From Myxococcota bacterium (GTDB lineage Bacteria; Myxococcota_A; Polyangia; Polyangiales; Polyangiaceae): a DNA stretch of 63,825 nucleotides. Position numbers and translations under genes: made by a program. The stretch spans positions 1-63,825 of the forward strand of contig CAUJFL010000013.1 of NCBI GenBank assembly GCA_963169165.1, in the 5' to 3' direction. Shown piece by piece: positions 1-10,061 of this stretch (position 1 is the stretch's first letter; each line of letters starts with the position of its first letter). Under the pieces are notes generated by a model. The model saw only the letters and a list, made by a program, of their open reading frames with translations. It was not told the origin of the DNA and made no database searches.

Positions 1-1
1 C

Positions 2-787
2 GCGAGGTTCCATGCGCGGTCGTGGACGCCCGATCGGGTCACGGTGGGCGTCGTCGGCGACGTCGATCGGGCGACGCTCCTGCCGCTGCTCGAGCGGGCG
101 CTCGGCGGCCTCGCAGGACGGAGCGGCGCGCCGAGGCCTCCCGCCGCGCCGCCGGCGTTCGGCGACAAGGACGCGCGCGTGGTCATCGTCGATCGCCCTG
201 GCGCCTCGCAGACGAACCTCCAGGTCGCCGGCCGGGGGATCGCGCGCGGGACGCCCGACTTCGAGGCGCTGCTCGTGATGAACACGATCCTCGGCGGCAG
301 CTTCTCCAGCCGCCTCAACATGAACCTCCGCGAGAAGCACGCGTACACCTACGGCGCGAGCTCTCGGTTCGACGCGCGGCGTGGCGTCGGGCCCTTCGTC
401 GCCGGCGGCGCCATCGTGCGCGACGCGACGGGCAAGGCGCTGAAGGAGATCTTCTCGGAGCTCGATCGCATCCGCGACGAGCCGGTGACCGCCGACGAGC
501 TCGAGCTCGCGAAGAGCGCGATCATCGAGCGGCTGCCGGCGCAGATCGAGACGAACGCCGCGACCGCGAGCTTCCTCGCGTCGCTGTCGGTGTACGGGCT
601 GCCGCTCGACGAGCTCGCGCGGCGCGTCGCCCGGGTGCGCGCGGTCACGCGCGAGGACGTCCAGCGCGTCGCGCGCCGCGCGCTCGATCCGAGCACGATG
701 CGCGTCGTGATGGTCGGCGATCACGACAAGATCGCGGCCGACGTCGCCGCGCTCGGCCTCGGGGTCACGCGGCGCGTCGGCAAGTAG
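2..787 (+). CDS. M16 (insulinase-like) peptidase, C-terminal part; truncated by the window start
   Basis: Frame is open from base 2 (ARFHARSWTPDRVTVGVVGDVDRATLL...); contains GGSFSSRLNMNLREKHAYTYGASS, typical of the M16 C-terminal domain. Confidence 0.85.
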   Translation, partial: ARFHARSWTPDRVTVGVVGDVDRATLLPLLERALGGLAGRSGAPRPPAAPPAFGDKDARVVIVDRPGASQTNLQVAGRGIARGTPDFEALLVMNTILGGSFSSRLNMNLREKHAYTYGASSRFDARRGVGPFVAGGAIVRDATGKALKEIFSELDRIRDEPVTADELELAKSAIIERLPAQIETNAATASFLASLSVYGLPLDELARRVARVRAVTREDVQRVARRALDPSTMRVVMVGDHDKIAADVAALGLGVTRRVGK

Positions 788-827
788 CGCGAGGTGGCAG
801 CGTCGCCACACCCGCGCGCGGTCGCCG

Positions 828-1556
828 TCACTGCTTCGTGAGGGTCGCGAGCGAGTGCTTCTGCGGGTCGAAGATCATCAGCGTGGTCGCCGTCGCGGTG
901 TAGGTGAGCTCGAGCGTCTTCGGCGCAGGGCACGACATCGCGAGCGTGAGGTTCGACCCGGCGTACGTGATCTTCCCCGCGACCCTGACCTCTGGATCCG
1001 CGTCGGTGCGGGACACCACCTGCACGACGTCGCCCGCGATCTTCATCGTCTGGCGCGTGTCGCAGTCGCACGAGCCCTTCCAGCTCTTGCGCTCGGTGAG
1101 CACATACGTGCCGTCGGCGATGGCGCCGCCGGTCATCGTGGGCGGCGTGCCCGTCTCGGCGACCTCCGGGATCGGCGCGCCCTCGTTGACGAGCGGGTTG
1201 CACGCGCCCGAGGCGCCGCCTGCGCCCGCGCTCGTCGATCCGCCTGCGCCCGCGCTCGTCGAACCGCCTGCGCCCGCGCTCGTCGATCCGCCTGCGCCCG
1301 CGCTCGTCGATCCGCCTGCGCCCGCGCTCGTCGATCCGCCTGCACCCGCGCTCGTCGACCCGCCTGCGCCTGCGGTCGTCGATCCGCCTGCGCCCGCGCT
1401 CGTTGATCCGCCTGTGCCCGCGCTCGTCGATCCGCCTGTGGCCGTCGAGCCGCCGGCCGCGGAGGAGCCGCTGGCGGGAGAGTCGCTGTCACCTCCGCAG
1501 GCGGCGGCGACGGAGAGGAGCGAGAGGGCGAGCAGCGTGTGGAGCTTTGGTATCAT
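828..1556 (-). CDS. Putative lipoprotein with (GGSTSAGA)n linker
   Basis: Start MIPKLHTLLALSLLSVAAACGGDSDS (signal plus lipobox), repeat linker, then a C-terminal domain. The ORF track extends further upstream but the signal peptide places the start at 1556. Confidence 0.75.
   Translation of the reverse strand: MIPKLHTLLALSLLSVAAACGGDSDSPASGSSAAGGSTATGGSTSAGTGGSTSAGAGGSTTAGAGGSTSAGAGGSTSAGAGGSTSAGAGGSTSAGAGGSTSAGAGGSTSAGAGGASGACNPLVNEGAPIPEVAETGTPPTMTGGAIADGTYVLTERKSWKGSCDCDTRQTMKIAGDVVQVVSRTDADPEVRVAGKITYAGSNLTLAMSCPAPKTLELTYTATATTLMIFDPQKHSLATLTKQ
1216..1440. repeat. 24-bp tandem repeat (minisatellite), about 9 units, in frame in the lipoprotein linker
   Basis: Repeated ccgcctgcgcccgcgctcgtcgat with point variants. 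Confidence 0.9.
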
Positions 1557-1621
1557 CGGGGGAGCGTCCCGCTCCGGAGCAGGTCGGTCGAAATAAGTTT
1601 TCTTCATCCGCGCTACGCGCG

Positions 1622-2218
1622 TCAGGCCTGCTCGAGCTCGAAGAGCAGGATGCCGCTCCGCTTCGCGGCGAACAGGCCCGCGCCCACCGTGACGAAATCG
1701 CGCGCGAGCGCGCGCCGGTAGAAGGTGCCAGGTCGCACGTGCACCGCGGTGTCGGTGCGGTCGGCGTCGATGACCTCCTCGACGTCGCGCTTCGTCAGCG
1801 CCTCGAGGTACAGGAGGCCGCCGCACATCGCGCCGAGGTTCGCGAGGGTGCGCGCCGCCTGCGCGTCGTCGAGGTACTGCAGCACGCCTTGGCAGATGAC
1901 GAGATCGTACGTCTCGTCGGTGACGAAGCGCGAGATGTCGGCCTGCTCGTGTCCGTAGGTCGCGCACGCGTAGGCCGAGACGTCGACGCCGCGGTACGCG
2001 ACCTTGGGCGCGTGCCTCGCGAGCGCGCGCTTCCAGTGCCCCACGCCGGCGCCGAGATCGAGCGCGGACTCGAGCGGTGCGTCCCAGTAACGAGCGAGCC
2101 CGACGACGGCGCGGACGAGCTCGGAGGTCTTGTCCGCCGTCGTCACGCGCGTCTTGTGGTCCTCGTAGTGGCGGCGGAAGTACCCCTCATCGAAGCGCTC
2201 GCTCGGCGTCGTCTTCAC
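1622..2218 (-). CDS. SAM-dependent methyltransferase (class I)
   Basis: ALDLGAGVGHWKRALARHAPKVAYRGVDVS motif I region. Confidence 0.8.
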   Translation of the reverse strand: MKTTPSERFDEGYFRRHYEDHKTRVTTADKTSELVRAVVGLARYWDAPLESALDLGAGVGHWKRALARHAPKVAYRGVDVSAYACATYGHEQADISRFVTDETYDLVICQGVLQYLDDAQAARTLANLGAMCGGLLYLEALTKRDVEEVIDADRTDTAVHVRPGTFYRRALARDFVTVGAGLFAAKRSGILLFELEQA

Positions 2219-2332
2219 CGCCGTCCGGTAGCAACGGCGCGCCGCGCGGTCGAGGGCTCGCCGGGCAGCGCCGAGATCAGGGCGCGCTCGTCTGGGAAGG
2301 CGTCCACCGCGGGCCCGTTTGGTCGCCCGCCG

Positions 2333-4102
2333 TCACGGGCCGAGCTCGGACCACCTGGGAGACGCCGAGAACGCCGCGTGAATCAGGCCCACGTGCGAGT
2401 ACGCCTGGGGGAAATTGCCCCACATCGCGCGGGACGCGGGATCGAGGTCCTCGGCCAGGAGCCCGAGCGGCGCGTCCACCTGGCGCGTCGCCTCGAGCAC
2501 CCGCCGGGCCTCGTCGGCGCGCCCGAGCTTGGCGAGCGCCTCGATCTGCCAGAACGTGCAGAGCATGAACGCGACAGAGGGGACCCCGAAGTCGTCCCGC
2601 GTCCTGTAGCGCCTGAGCCAGCCGTCGTGCGCGAGGTCCCGGCCGATCGCGTCCACCGTCGCGTGGAGGCGCGGATCTCCCTCTGGCAACAGCCGCAGCG
2701 ACACCGCCTGCAAGAGCGCCGCGTCGACCTCCGTCCCTCCGTAGTCGGCCACCAGGCAGCCCCTCGTGGGATCGATGGCGCGGGTCAGGATCTCTTGCCT
2801 GATCTTCTCGGCCGCCGCGGCGAACCGTGGCGCGTCGGCCGGTCGGTGCTGGTGGGCGATGCGCGCCATACGATCGGCGGCGGCCCAGCACATGAGCGAG
2901 CTGAAGGTCTGCGGCCGCCACCCCGCGCGATACTCCCAGATCCCCGCGTCGGGCTGCCCGGCCACCGAGATCGCCTTGTCGGCGAGGCGCGCGACGAGAT
3001 CGAGGACCGCGGGCGTCACCTGCTCGCGGAACCGCGCGTCGAGGAACAGCGGCGCCAGCGCGAGCACCATCTCGCCATACACGTCGTGTTGCTTGTGCGT
3101 CGCCGCGCCGTTGCCGATGCGCACGGGCCCCTCTCCCAGGTAGCCCGGCCAGTCAGGGAGCAGCTGCTCGGTGAGATCATCCTTGCCGTCTATCCGGTAC
3201 AGCGGCGCGAGCTCGAGCTCGGGCGCCGAGCTCGCGACGTTCAACAGATAGTGCAAGAACTGCTCGCGCTCCTCGAAGTGCCCGAGCAAGCGAAACGCCC
3301 CGAGCGCGTAGGAGGCGTCACGAAGCCAACAGTAGCGATAGTCCCACGTGCGGCCCGAGCCGGGCGCCTCGGGCAGCGAGGTCGTCAGCGCGGCGGCGAT
3401 CGCGCCCGTGTCCTCGAAGCAGTGCAGCTTCAGCGTCAGCGCGGAGCGGATGACCTCCTCCTGGAAGATCAGCGGGATCTCGCAGTGCTTCACCCACTGT
3501 CGCCAGTAGCGGATCGTCTCTCGCAAGAAGCGCTCGCACAGCGGCGCGAGCGACTCTTCGACGGGCGCGCCCCAGGCCAGCACGAAGTGTCGGCGCTCGG
3601 ACAGCCCGAACGGGTGCCCGTCGAGGTAGGACAGCGGCGCGTCGGTGGTGAGCCGCAGCTCGGAGTCGTAGCCATGAAACGCGACGTGGTGCGAGCCCAG
3701 CTCGCGCCGCGGCCGCTCGCGACCCCAGCCGAGCACCGGATCACAGTTTACGCGGACCCGCGGCGTCCCCCGCAGCGGCTCGACGATCCGCAGGAGCTTC
3801 GTCGGGCGGAAGCTCCGATCGTACTGAAAATAGCGGGGCGCGAGGTCGAGCACGCGGAACGCGCCGTCTGGCCCGTCGAAGGTCGTCTCGAGGACGTTGG
3901 TGTTGGGTAGATAGCGCTGAGTCCCCTGCCGCCCGTCGGCGGGACCCACGGTGAACGCGCCGCCGCCCTGGGCGTCGAGCAGGCTCGCGAACACGGGCGG
4001 CGAGTCGAAGCGCGGCATGCAAGCCCACACGATCGCGCCGTCTCGTCGCACGAGCGCGGAGAGCTGACAGTTGCCGATGAGGCCGAGGTCGGCGAGGGAC
4101 AT
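2333..4102 (-). CDS. Glycoside hydrolase family 15 (glucoamylase/trehalase-like)
   Basis: MSLADLGLIGNCQLSALVRRDGAIVWACMPRFDSPPVFASLLD; RTWDYRYCWLRDASYAL; typical GH15 segments. Confidence 0.88.
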   Translation of the reverse strand: MSLADLGLIGNCQLSALVRRDGAIVWACMPRFDSPPVFASLLDAQGGGAFTVGPADGRQGTQRYLPNTNVLETTFDGPDGAFRVLDLAPRYFQYDRSFRPTKLLRIVEPLRGTPRVRVNCDPVLGWGRERPRRELGSHHVAFHGYDSELRLTTDAPLSYLDGHPFGLSERRHFVLAWGAPVEESLAPLCERFLRETIRYWRQWVKHCEIPLIFQEEVIRSALTLKLHCFEDTGAIAAALTTSLPEAPGSGRTWDYRYCWLRDASYALGAFRLLGHFEEREQFLHYLLNVASSAPELELAPLYRIDGKDDLTEQLLPDWPGYLGEGPVRIGNGAATHKQHDVYGEMVLALAPLFLDARFREQVTPAVLDLVARLADKAISVAGQPDAGIWEYRAGWRPQTFSSLMCWAAADRMARIAHQHRPADAPRFAAAAEKIRQEILTRAIDPTRGCLVADYGGTEVDAALLQAVSLRLLPEGDPRLHATVDAIGRDLAHDGWLRRYRTRDDFGVPSVAFMLCTFWQIEALAKLGRADEARRVLEATRQVDAPLGLLAEDLDPASRAMWGNFPQAYSHVGLIHAAFSASPRWSELGP

Positions 4103-4125
4103 TCGCCTCGACTAGCACGATCTGG

Positions 4126-4137
4126 TTGGATATCCAA
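4126..4137. promoter_or_regulatory. 12-bp perfect palindrome TTGGATATCCAA in the GH15/otsA divergent intergenic region
   Basis: Sequence is self-complementary and lies in the 58-bp gap between divergent starts at 4102 and 4161. Confidence 0.45.
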
Positions 4138-4160
4138 GCAACCCATGGCAGAGTGCTGGC

Positions 4161-6386
4161 ATGCGACCCGCGGCACGGTTCTTCCTGGCGCTCGTGATCG
4201 GCCTGGCGGCGCTGGTCGGCGTCGGCTACTTCGTGCTGGCGCGCACGACGCAGCGCTGGTTCGACGCGGATCTGGCGCTGCGCGCGCAGCTCGCGGTCAC
4301 CTCGGCCCGCCAGAGCCTCTTGCGCAACTGGGAGGTCAACCGCCCCCGCCTCCGGGAGACGCTGACGGACATGACGCGCGACGAGCGCATCATGAGCGCT
4401 GCCGCCTGCTCGATGCACGGCGACCTGCTCGCCGCCACCGAGACCTACCCGACCGAGTTCTCCTGTCGCTCGGTGCTCGACAGGATGCACGGCGAGGCGC
4501 CCGGCCCGACCGCCGCGTGGTCGATGACGCCCGAGCTGCCCTCCGGTCGCGTACACCTGAGCGTGACCTTCGTGGGCGACGGGCCGCCGCAGGGCGCGGT
4601 GATCCTCGTGCACGATCTCAGCTACATCGATCGGCGCGAGGCCACGACGCGCAACCTGCTGATCTCGTCGTTCTTCGTGCTCGCGCTCGGCGCCTCGCTC
4701 ATCACCGCCGTGGCGGCGCGCCTCGCGTGGCGGGGCTGGACCTCGGACCTGCGCCGCGCGCTCACCGGCGACGCGTCGAGCGAGTTTCAGCCGCTGCTCC
4801 GTGACGTCCGCTCGCTCGCCGCGCGGCTCGCCAGCGAGCAGGAGCGCGAGGCCCGCGGCGGCCTCTGGAGCCCCGAGCGCCTGCGCGCGACGCTGACTCA
4901 GCACGTGCAGGGCGAGCGCGTGGTGCTGCTGGCGAACCGTGAGCCCTACATCCACCAGCGCACCGACCAGGGCGTGGAGGTGTGGCACCCTGCGAGCGGC
5001 CTCGTGACCGCGCTCGAGCCGGTGATGCGCGCCTGCTCGGGCGTCTGGGTCGCGCACGGGAGCGGCACCGCCGATCGCGAGGTGGTCGACGAGCACGATC
5101 GCGTCCTCGTCCCGCCGGGCGAGCGCTCGTACGCGCTGCGCCGCGTGTGGCTCGATGAGGCCGAGGAGAACGGCTACTATTACGGGTTCTCCAACGAGGG
5201 ACTGTGGCCGCTCTGCCACGTCGCGCACACCCGCCCGATCTTCCGCGCCGAAGACTACGATCACTATGTGAAGGTCAACCAGCGGTTCGCGGACGCGGTG
5301 TGCGCCGAGGTCGACTCGGACGATCCTATCGTGCTCGTGCAGGACTATCACTTCGCGCTCGCGCCCCGGATGCTCCGCGAGCGGCTGCCGCGCGCGACGA
5401 TCATCGCGTTCTGGCACATCCCCTGGCCCAACGCCGAGCGCATCGGCATCTGCCCCTGGCGAGACGAGCTCATCTCGGGGCTGCTCGGCGCGAGCATCGT
5501 CGGCTTTCACACCCAGCAACACTGCAACAATTTCATCGACTCGGTGGACGCGTTCATGGAGAGCCGCATCGATCGCGAGGCGAGCGCGGTGGTGCAGGGG
5601 GCGCGACGGACGCTGGTGCGCCCGTATCCAATCTCGGTCGAGTGGCCGGTCCGCTGGGTCGAAGAGGTGCCCAGCGTCGCCGACTGCCACGCCGAGGTGC
5701 GGCGAGAGCTCGACCTCGCGCCGGACGCGCGGCTGGGCGTCGGCGTCGATCGGCTCGACTACACGAAGGGCATCGAGGAGCGCCTCCTCGCGGTGGACCA
5801 GCTGCTCACGCGCCACCCGAAGCTCAGGGGTGTTTTCACTTTCATCCAGCTCGCGGCGCCGAGCCGCACCAAGATCGCGCACTACCGCGAGCTCGACGAG
5901 CGGGTCGAGGCGCTGGTCGAGAAGATCAACGCCAAGTGGTCCTCAGGGACCTACCGCCCCATCGCGCTCTTGCGCGGGCACCACGAGCCGACGACAGTGT
6001 ATCGCCTCTACCGCGCGGCCGATCTCTGCTACGTCAGCAGCCTGCACGACGGGATGAACCTCGTCGCCAAGGAATTCGTCGCGGCGCGCGACGACGAGCG
6101 AGGCGTGCTCGTGCTCAGCCAGTTCACTGGCGCCGCGCGCGATCTCACGGAGGCGCTCATCGTGAACCCCTATGATCTGCGGCAGGCCGCCGACGCGCTC
6201 GCGGCGGCGCTCGACATGCCAGTCATCGAGCAGCGCGAGCGAATGCGGTCGATGAGGCGCCTCGTGTCCGAGTTCAACGTCTACCGCTGGGCGGGCCGCA
6301 TGCTGGTCGACGCCGCCGAGGTGCGCAGGAAGGAGCGACTGTCAGGGAGGTTCGGGATGAGCCTCAACCAGCGGGAGGGCGCGTGA
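4161..6386 (+). CDS. otsA: Trehalose-6-phosphate synthase (GT20) with N-terminal two-TM extracytoplasmic/HAMP-like region
   Basis: GT20 motifs [72 protein letters not shown]-terminus [21 protein letters not shown] and [21 protein letters not shown]. Confidence 0.92.
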   Translation: MRPAARFFLALVIGLAALVGVGYFVLARTTQRWFDADLALRAQLAVTSARQSLLRNWEVNRPRLRETLTDMTRDERIMSAAACSMHGDLLAATETYPTEFSCRSVLDRMHGEAPGPTAAWSMTPELPSGRVHLSVTFVGDGPPQGAVILVHDLSYIDRREATTRNLLISSFFVLALGASLITAVAARLAWRGWTSDLRRALTGDASSEFQPLLRDVRSLAARLASEQEREARGGLWSPERLRATLTQHVQGERVVLLANREPYIHQRTDQGVEVWHPASGLVTALEPVMRACSGVWVAHGSGTADREVVDEHDRVLVPPGERSYALRRVWLDEAEENGYYYGFSNEGLWPLCHVAHTRPIFRAEDYDHYVKVNQRFADAVCAEVDSDDPIVLVQDYHFALAPRMLRERLPRATIIAFWHIPWPNAERIGICPWRDELISGLLGASIVGFHTQQHCNNFIDSVDAFMESRIDREASAVVQGARRTLVRPYPISVEWPVRWVEEVPSVADCHAEVRRELDLAPDARLGVGVDRLDYTKGIEERLLAVDQLLTRHPKLRGVFTFIQLAAPSRTKIAHYRELDERVEALVEKINAKWSSGTYRPIALLRGHHEPTTVYRLYRAADLCYVSSLHDGMNLVAKEFVAARDDERGVLVLSQFTGAARDLTEALIVNPYDLRQAADALAAALDMPVIEQRERMRSMRRLVSEFNVYRWAGRMLVDAAEVRRKERLSGRFGMSLNQREGA

Positions 6387-7153
6387 TCGGGCTCCTGACC
6401 CGACGCAACCGGGAGCTGGTCGCGCAGCTCGCGTGGTCGCCAGCGCTGCTCGCCTTCGATTTCGACGGGACGCTCGCGCCCATCGTGGCCGCGCGGGACG
6501 ACGCCGCGATGCGGCCGACGACGCTCGCCTCCTTCGAGCGAGTGTGCGAGCTGTACCCGGTCGCTGTCATCTCGGGGCGCGCGCGAGCCGACGTGCGGGC
6601 CCGGCTCGGGCGGGCGCGCCCCGGATATGTGATAGGGAACCATGGACTCGAACCAGGCGGCGATCTCCGCGCGTTCGAGGCGGAGATCCGCGAGGTGCGA
6701 CCGCTGCTGGCGTCGGCGCTCGGCGCGCTCCAGGGGGTCGATCTCGAGGACAAACGCTACTCGCTCGCGATCCACTTTCGCCAGTCTCGCCAGAAGCTCG
6801 AGGCGCGCGCCGCGATCGAGCGCGCGGTGACCTCTCTGCCGCGACCCATGCGGCTCGTCCCCGGCAAGCAGGTGCTCAACGTCGTGCCGTTGAGCGCGCC
6901 CGACAAGGGTGACGCGCTCCTGGCCCTTCGCGCGCGGGAGGGCGCGACCACCGCGCTCTACGTCGGCGACGACGTCACCGACGAGGACGTGTTCCGCATC
7001 GATCAGCCGGGGCGCCTGCTCGGGGTGCGGATCGGGCGCGCGCGTGGCTCGCTGGCGCGCTATTTCCTGCGCGATCAGGGCGAGATCGACACCCTGCTTG
7101 CCTGGCTGTGCGAGTTCCGCGAAGATCGCCCCGATGGCCGAGCGCGTCGATGA
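6383..7153 (+). CDS. otsB: Trehalose-6-phosphate phosphatase
   Basis: LLAFDFDGTLAPI, AVISGRARADV, YVGDDVTDEDVFR (HAD motifs); GTGA overlap with otsA. Confidence 0.92.
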   Translation: MIGLLTRRNRELVAQLAWSPALLAFDFDGTLAPIVAARDDAAMRPTTLASFERVCELYPVAVISGRARADVRARLGRARPGYVIGNHGLEPGGDLRAFEAEIREVRPLLASALGALQGVDLEDKRYSLAIHFRQSRQKLEARAAIERAVTSLPRPMRLVPGKQVLNVVPLSAPDKGDALLALRAREGATTALYVGDDVTDEDVFRIDQPGRLLGVRIGRARGSLARYFLRDQGEIDTLLAWLCEFREDRPDGRARR

Positions 7154-7601
7154 CGCTTCGTTTCCGCTGGGTCCCGCGCTCGACTTTCTTCGCCACCTCT
7201 GGCGGCTGAACCACGCGCTCGAGCGCGCGTCTCGGCGGATGGATCGGGACCTCGGGCTGACGGCGCAGCAGCGGTTCTTGCTCCGTTGCGTCGCGTCCTT
7301 CCCGAGGATCACGCCGGGCGAGGTGGCGCGCGCGCTTCACCTCGATCCCGGCACTGTCACCTCGACCGTGCGCCGCCTCGAGAAGAAGGGGCTCATCACG
7401 CGTCGGCGAGATCCTGCCGACAAGCGGCGGGTCACGCTCGGCCTCACCGCGGCGGGGCACGCGCTCGATCGCCCCGCGAGCGGCTCGGTCGAGGCCTCCG
7501 TCGACGCGCTGCTCTCGCGCGCCGCCTCGGCGGAGATCGTCGCGACGACCGCCACGCTGGCGAGGCTCGTGGAGCAGCTCGAGCGCGACGGAGAGGGCTA
7601 G
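7134..7601 (+). CDS. MarR-family transcriptional regulator
   Basis: LTAQQRFLLRCVASFPRITPGEVARALHLDPGTVTSTVRRLEKKGLITRRRDPADKRRVTLGLT wHTH; overlaps the otsB 3' end by 20 bp. Confidence 0.88.
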   Translation: MAERVDDASFPLGPALDFLRHLWRLNHALERASRRMDRDLGLTAQQRFLLRCVASFPRITPGEVARALHLDPGTVTSTVRRLEKKGLITRRRDPADKRRVTLGLTAAGHALDRPASGSVEASVDALLSRAASAEIVATTATLARLVEQLERDGEG

Positions 7602-7607
7602 GCCCGC

Positions 7608-8558
7608 TCAGCGCCCGACGACTTGCATTCCCTCCCGCGTCGCGTCCCAGGCGAGCGCGAGGTGCTCTCTCACGTCTCCGCGCTCGTGGCGCACGACGAG
7701 CTCCGCCGCGCCGTCGGCGTCGAGATCGATCGCCGCGATCGGCTGGTACGCGCGCGGGCCGCAGCGATCGGCGCCTGCCACCTCGACGTGCCGCACGCGC
7801 CATCCCCTGGCCTCGCGCGTGGCCACGACGAGGAGGTGGCCCCCGATCGCGACCGTCTCGAGCGGCTCGCCGTCGGCGCCCGACTGCTTGAACGCCAGCG
7901 TGCGACGCGAGAGCGAGAGCCTGTCGTCGGGCGAGGCACACCGCGCGGGGACGGTGAGCCGGACCGTCAGATCGTCGACGAGGTCGGAGAGCTCGGCGAG
8001 CGCCTCGCGGGGCGGCGTGAACGGCGCGGCCACCCAGCGACGCGACGGCTTCCCGAGCGCGTCTGGCGCGGGCGCGAGGTCCCCGAGCTCACCCTCCCAG
8101 CCCCGCGGGCGCTCCAGCCAGAGGCCGATGCCGGGCGCGCCGTCGGTCAGCTTCACGTCGAGCTCGAAGCACCCGTCCTCGTCTCGCGCGCCGCCGGTCA
8201 CCTGGCCCTCGCCCACGACCGCGCCGCGGCCGTCGACCGCGAGCCAGCGAGAGCCCCTCTTGGCGAACGACGCGCAGCAGCTCGTCGCCGCGCGCACGCC
8301 GTCTCTGGTCGCCAGCCACAGCGGGCGGTGCGGCGCGGCCGAGAGCCACCGTGTCGTCGACGTGGACGCGACCGGGCACCTCGGGTCGGGCGCGGGCGGA
8401 CGCGGCAGCTCGCGCGACGACGCGGCGCTCTTCGGCGGCTGGACGGACGCGGCTGGGTTCGGCTGTGTCGGCCGAGAGGCGCGGCGCCTCGGCGCGGCGT
8501 CGATCGGCGCGGCGATCACTGCGACCGACAGCGCGAGGAACCAGGTGCGTGCGTGCAT
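7608..8558 (-). CDS. Hypothetical secreted protein
   Basis: MHARTWFLALSVAVIAAPIDAAP signal peptide; C-terminal IDLDADGAAELVVRHERG resembles an FG-GAP-like calcium motif. Confidence 0.65.
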   Translation of the reverse strand: MHARTWFLALSVAVIAAPIDAAPRRRASRPTQPNPAASVQPPKSAASSRELPRPPAPDPRCPVASTSTTRWLSAAPHRPLWLATRDGVRAATSCCASFAKRGSRWLAVDGRGAVVGEGQVTGGARDEDGCFELDVKLTDGAPGIGLWLERPRGWEGELGDLAPAPDALGKPSRRWVAAPFTPPREALAELSDLVDDLTVRLTVPARCASPDDRLSLSRRTLAFKQSGADGEPLETVAIGGHLLVVATREARGWRVRHVEVAGADRCGPRAYQPIAAIDLDADGAAELVVRHERGDVREHLALAWDATREGMQVVGR

Positions 8559-8648
8559 CGCGCGCGATCGTCGCGGCGCTGGCGGCGGCGGGCCAAGTTG
8601 TTCGCTGGGGCTTTTCGCGCGGCGCCACACACCCTACGGCGCGTCTCG

Positions 8649-9539
8649 ATGCGCCCCTTCCCCCCTCGGCCCGACGTGCCTCCCGAGCAGCACGAGCGCG
8701 GCGAGGCCGTCCTTCGTTACGAGGACATCGCCCAGGATGGTCGGCTGACCCTGCTCGGGATGCCGCACGCTTACGGCGAGGTGCTGTTTCGACAGCTGCT
8801 CGCGCGGCACCCGATGTCGGGGACGATGCGGACCGCGGGGATCGTGCCGATCCTCACGCGCCTGGTGATCGACGGCACCGCCGAGAGCATCAGCGTGAAC
8901 CACCCGCTCCGCGCCGAGGGCGCGTTCGAGCTGGCCGAGGAGCGCGGGCACGACGCCGAGGTCTCGCGCGTCTACCTCAACCTCTGGGCCGAGCTGTCCG
9001 CGCCGCGCGGCCGCACCTTCGATCCCCAGCCCGCGGGCGCGGGTGAGCCGGTCGTCGCGGGCAGGGTGTTCGCCGAGCACGTGTTCACGCGGCTCTTCGC
9101 CCCGCCAGAGGCCCGACGCGTCACCGCGCTCGAGGTGCCGGGCGAGCGCCTGCCGCGCCGCACGTACTCACCTGGCCCACCCGACGCGCTGCTGGCGCTG
9201 CCGGAGGGCGCCGCGTTCGTCGATGAGTGGCACGACGATCCTTGCGACGCGTGCTTCACGCTCGGTCACACCGACTCGAACCAGCACGTCAATTCGCTCG
9301 TGTATCCGAGGCTGTTCGAGGACGCCTTCGCGCGGCGGCTCGCGGCGCTGTCACGATCGACGAATGTCCTCCCCCGTCGCGTCGAGGTCGCGTACCGCAA
9401 GCCGTCCTTCGCCGGCGAGCGGCTCCGCGCGCGGATGCGCTTGTTCGAGACGGCGCGGGGGCTCGGCGCGGTCGGGAGCTTCACGCCCCCCGGCGCCGCG
9501 CGCCCCAACGTGTGCCTCACGCTGTTCGCCGAGCCATGA
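8649..9539 (+). CDS. Hotdog-fold / acyl-ACP thioesterase-like protein
   Basis: FTLGHTDSNQHVNSLVYPRLFEDAFARR resembles the thioesterase D-x-N-x-H-VNN core; VEVAYRKPSFAGERL. Confidence 0.55.
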   Translation: MRPFPPRPDVPPEQHERGEAVLRYEDIAQDGRLTLLGMPHAYGEVLFRQLLARHPMSGTMRTAGIVPILTRLVIDGTAESISVNHPLRAEGAFELAEERGHDAEVSRVYLNLWAELSAPRGRTFDPQPAGAGEPVVAGRVFAEHVFTRLFAPPEARRVTALEVPGERLPRRTYSPGPPDALLALPEGAAFVDEWHDDPCDACFTLGHTDSNQHVNSLVYPRLFEDAFARRLAALSRSTNVLPRRVEVAYRKPSFAGERLRARMRLFETARGLGAVGSFTPPGAARPNVCLTLFAEP

Positions 9540-9976
9540 GCGACGCGAGGCGAAGCGAGGCCGCCCGCATCCTCGCGCTCACCGGCGGAGACGCGGGGCG
9601 CGCGTTCGAGGTGGTCGAGCGCCAGCTGAGCGTCACCGTGATGCGCACGCAGGTGTTGCTGTCATTGTCGGGGATAGTCATCACTGTGACAGGCTTCTCG
9701 GGCGAGGCGATCGCGCGGGTCGGCGTGCTCGCGAAGGCGTCGATCTCGCTCGGGATCCTGCTCGTGCTGGCCGCCGCGGTCACTGTCATCCTGGGCGTGC
9801 TGCGGGTGCGGTGGCTGACACAAGTGCTGGCCGACGAGCCCGAGGAGACGCTGCGGGCCGCGCTCTCCGTGCGCGACGCGAAGAGCGAGTCGCTCGCGCG
9901 CGCGTCCTGGCTGTTCGCGGCCGGGTTCGCGCTCTATTGTGTGGCGATCGCGCAGCTGCTCGTGAACGCCCGCTGA
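9536..9976 (+). CDS. Small membrane protein
   Basis: ATGA overlap with upstream stop; VLLSLSGIVITVTGFSGEA and SISLGILLVLAAAVTVILGVL hydrophobic helices. Confidence 0.65.
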   Translation: MSDARRSEAARILALTGGDAGRAFEVVERQLSVTVMRTQVLLSLSGIVITVTGFSGEAIARVGVLAKASISLGILLVLAAAVTVILGVLRVRWLTQVLADEPEETLRAALSVRDAKSESLARASWLFAAGFALYCVAIAQLLVNAR

Positions 9977-10007
9977 CCAAGGGGGGCCGAAGCGACGTCC
10001 GACCCAA

Positions 10008-10061
10008 GCGAGCAGAAGCGAGCCGCCTGCGCCTTCGGCGCCGCCCGCGCCTGGGCTGGGC
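10008..10061 (+). repeat. Dispersed leader repeat, copy 1 (54 bp; pairs with 11537-11590)
   Basis: gcgagcagaagcgagccgcctgcgccttcggcgc(c/g)gcccgcgcctgggctgggc; one mismatch between the copies. Confidence 0.9.

Noticed and set aside
1216-1440. 24-bp repeat array considered as CRISPR
   Set aside because: No unique spacers; the units are contiguous and in frame in a lipoprotein.
1403-3910. Long + strand ORF (835 aa) opposite the methyltransferase and GH15 genes
   Set aside because: Arg/Pro/Ala-rich shadow ORF of high-GC DNA; the opposite strand encodes clear GH15 and methyltransferase domains.
3741-5882. Long - strand ORF (713 aa) opposite otsA
   Set aside because: Antisense shadow of the otsA frame; low-complexity composition with no recognisable domain.
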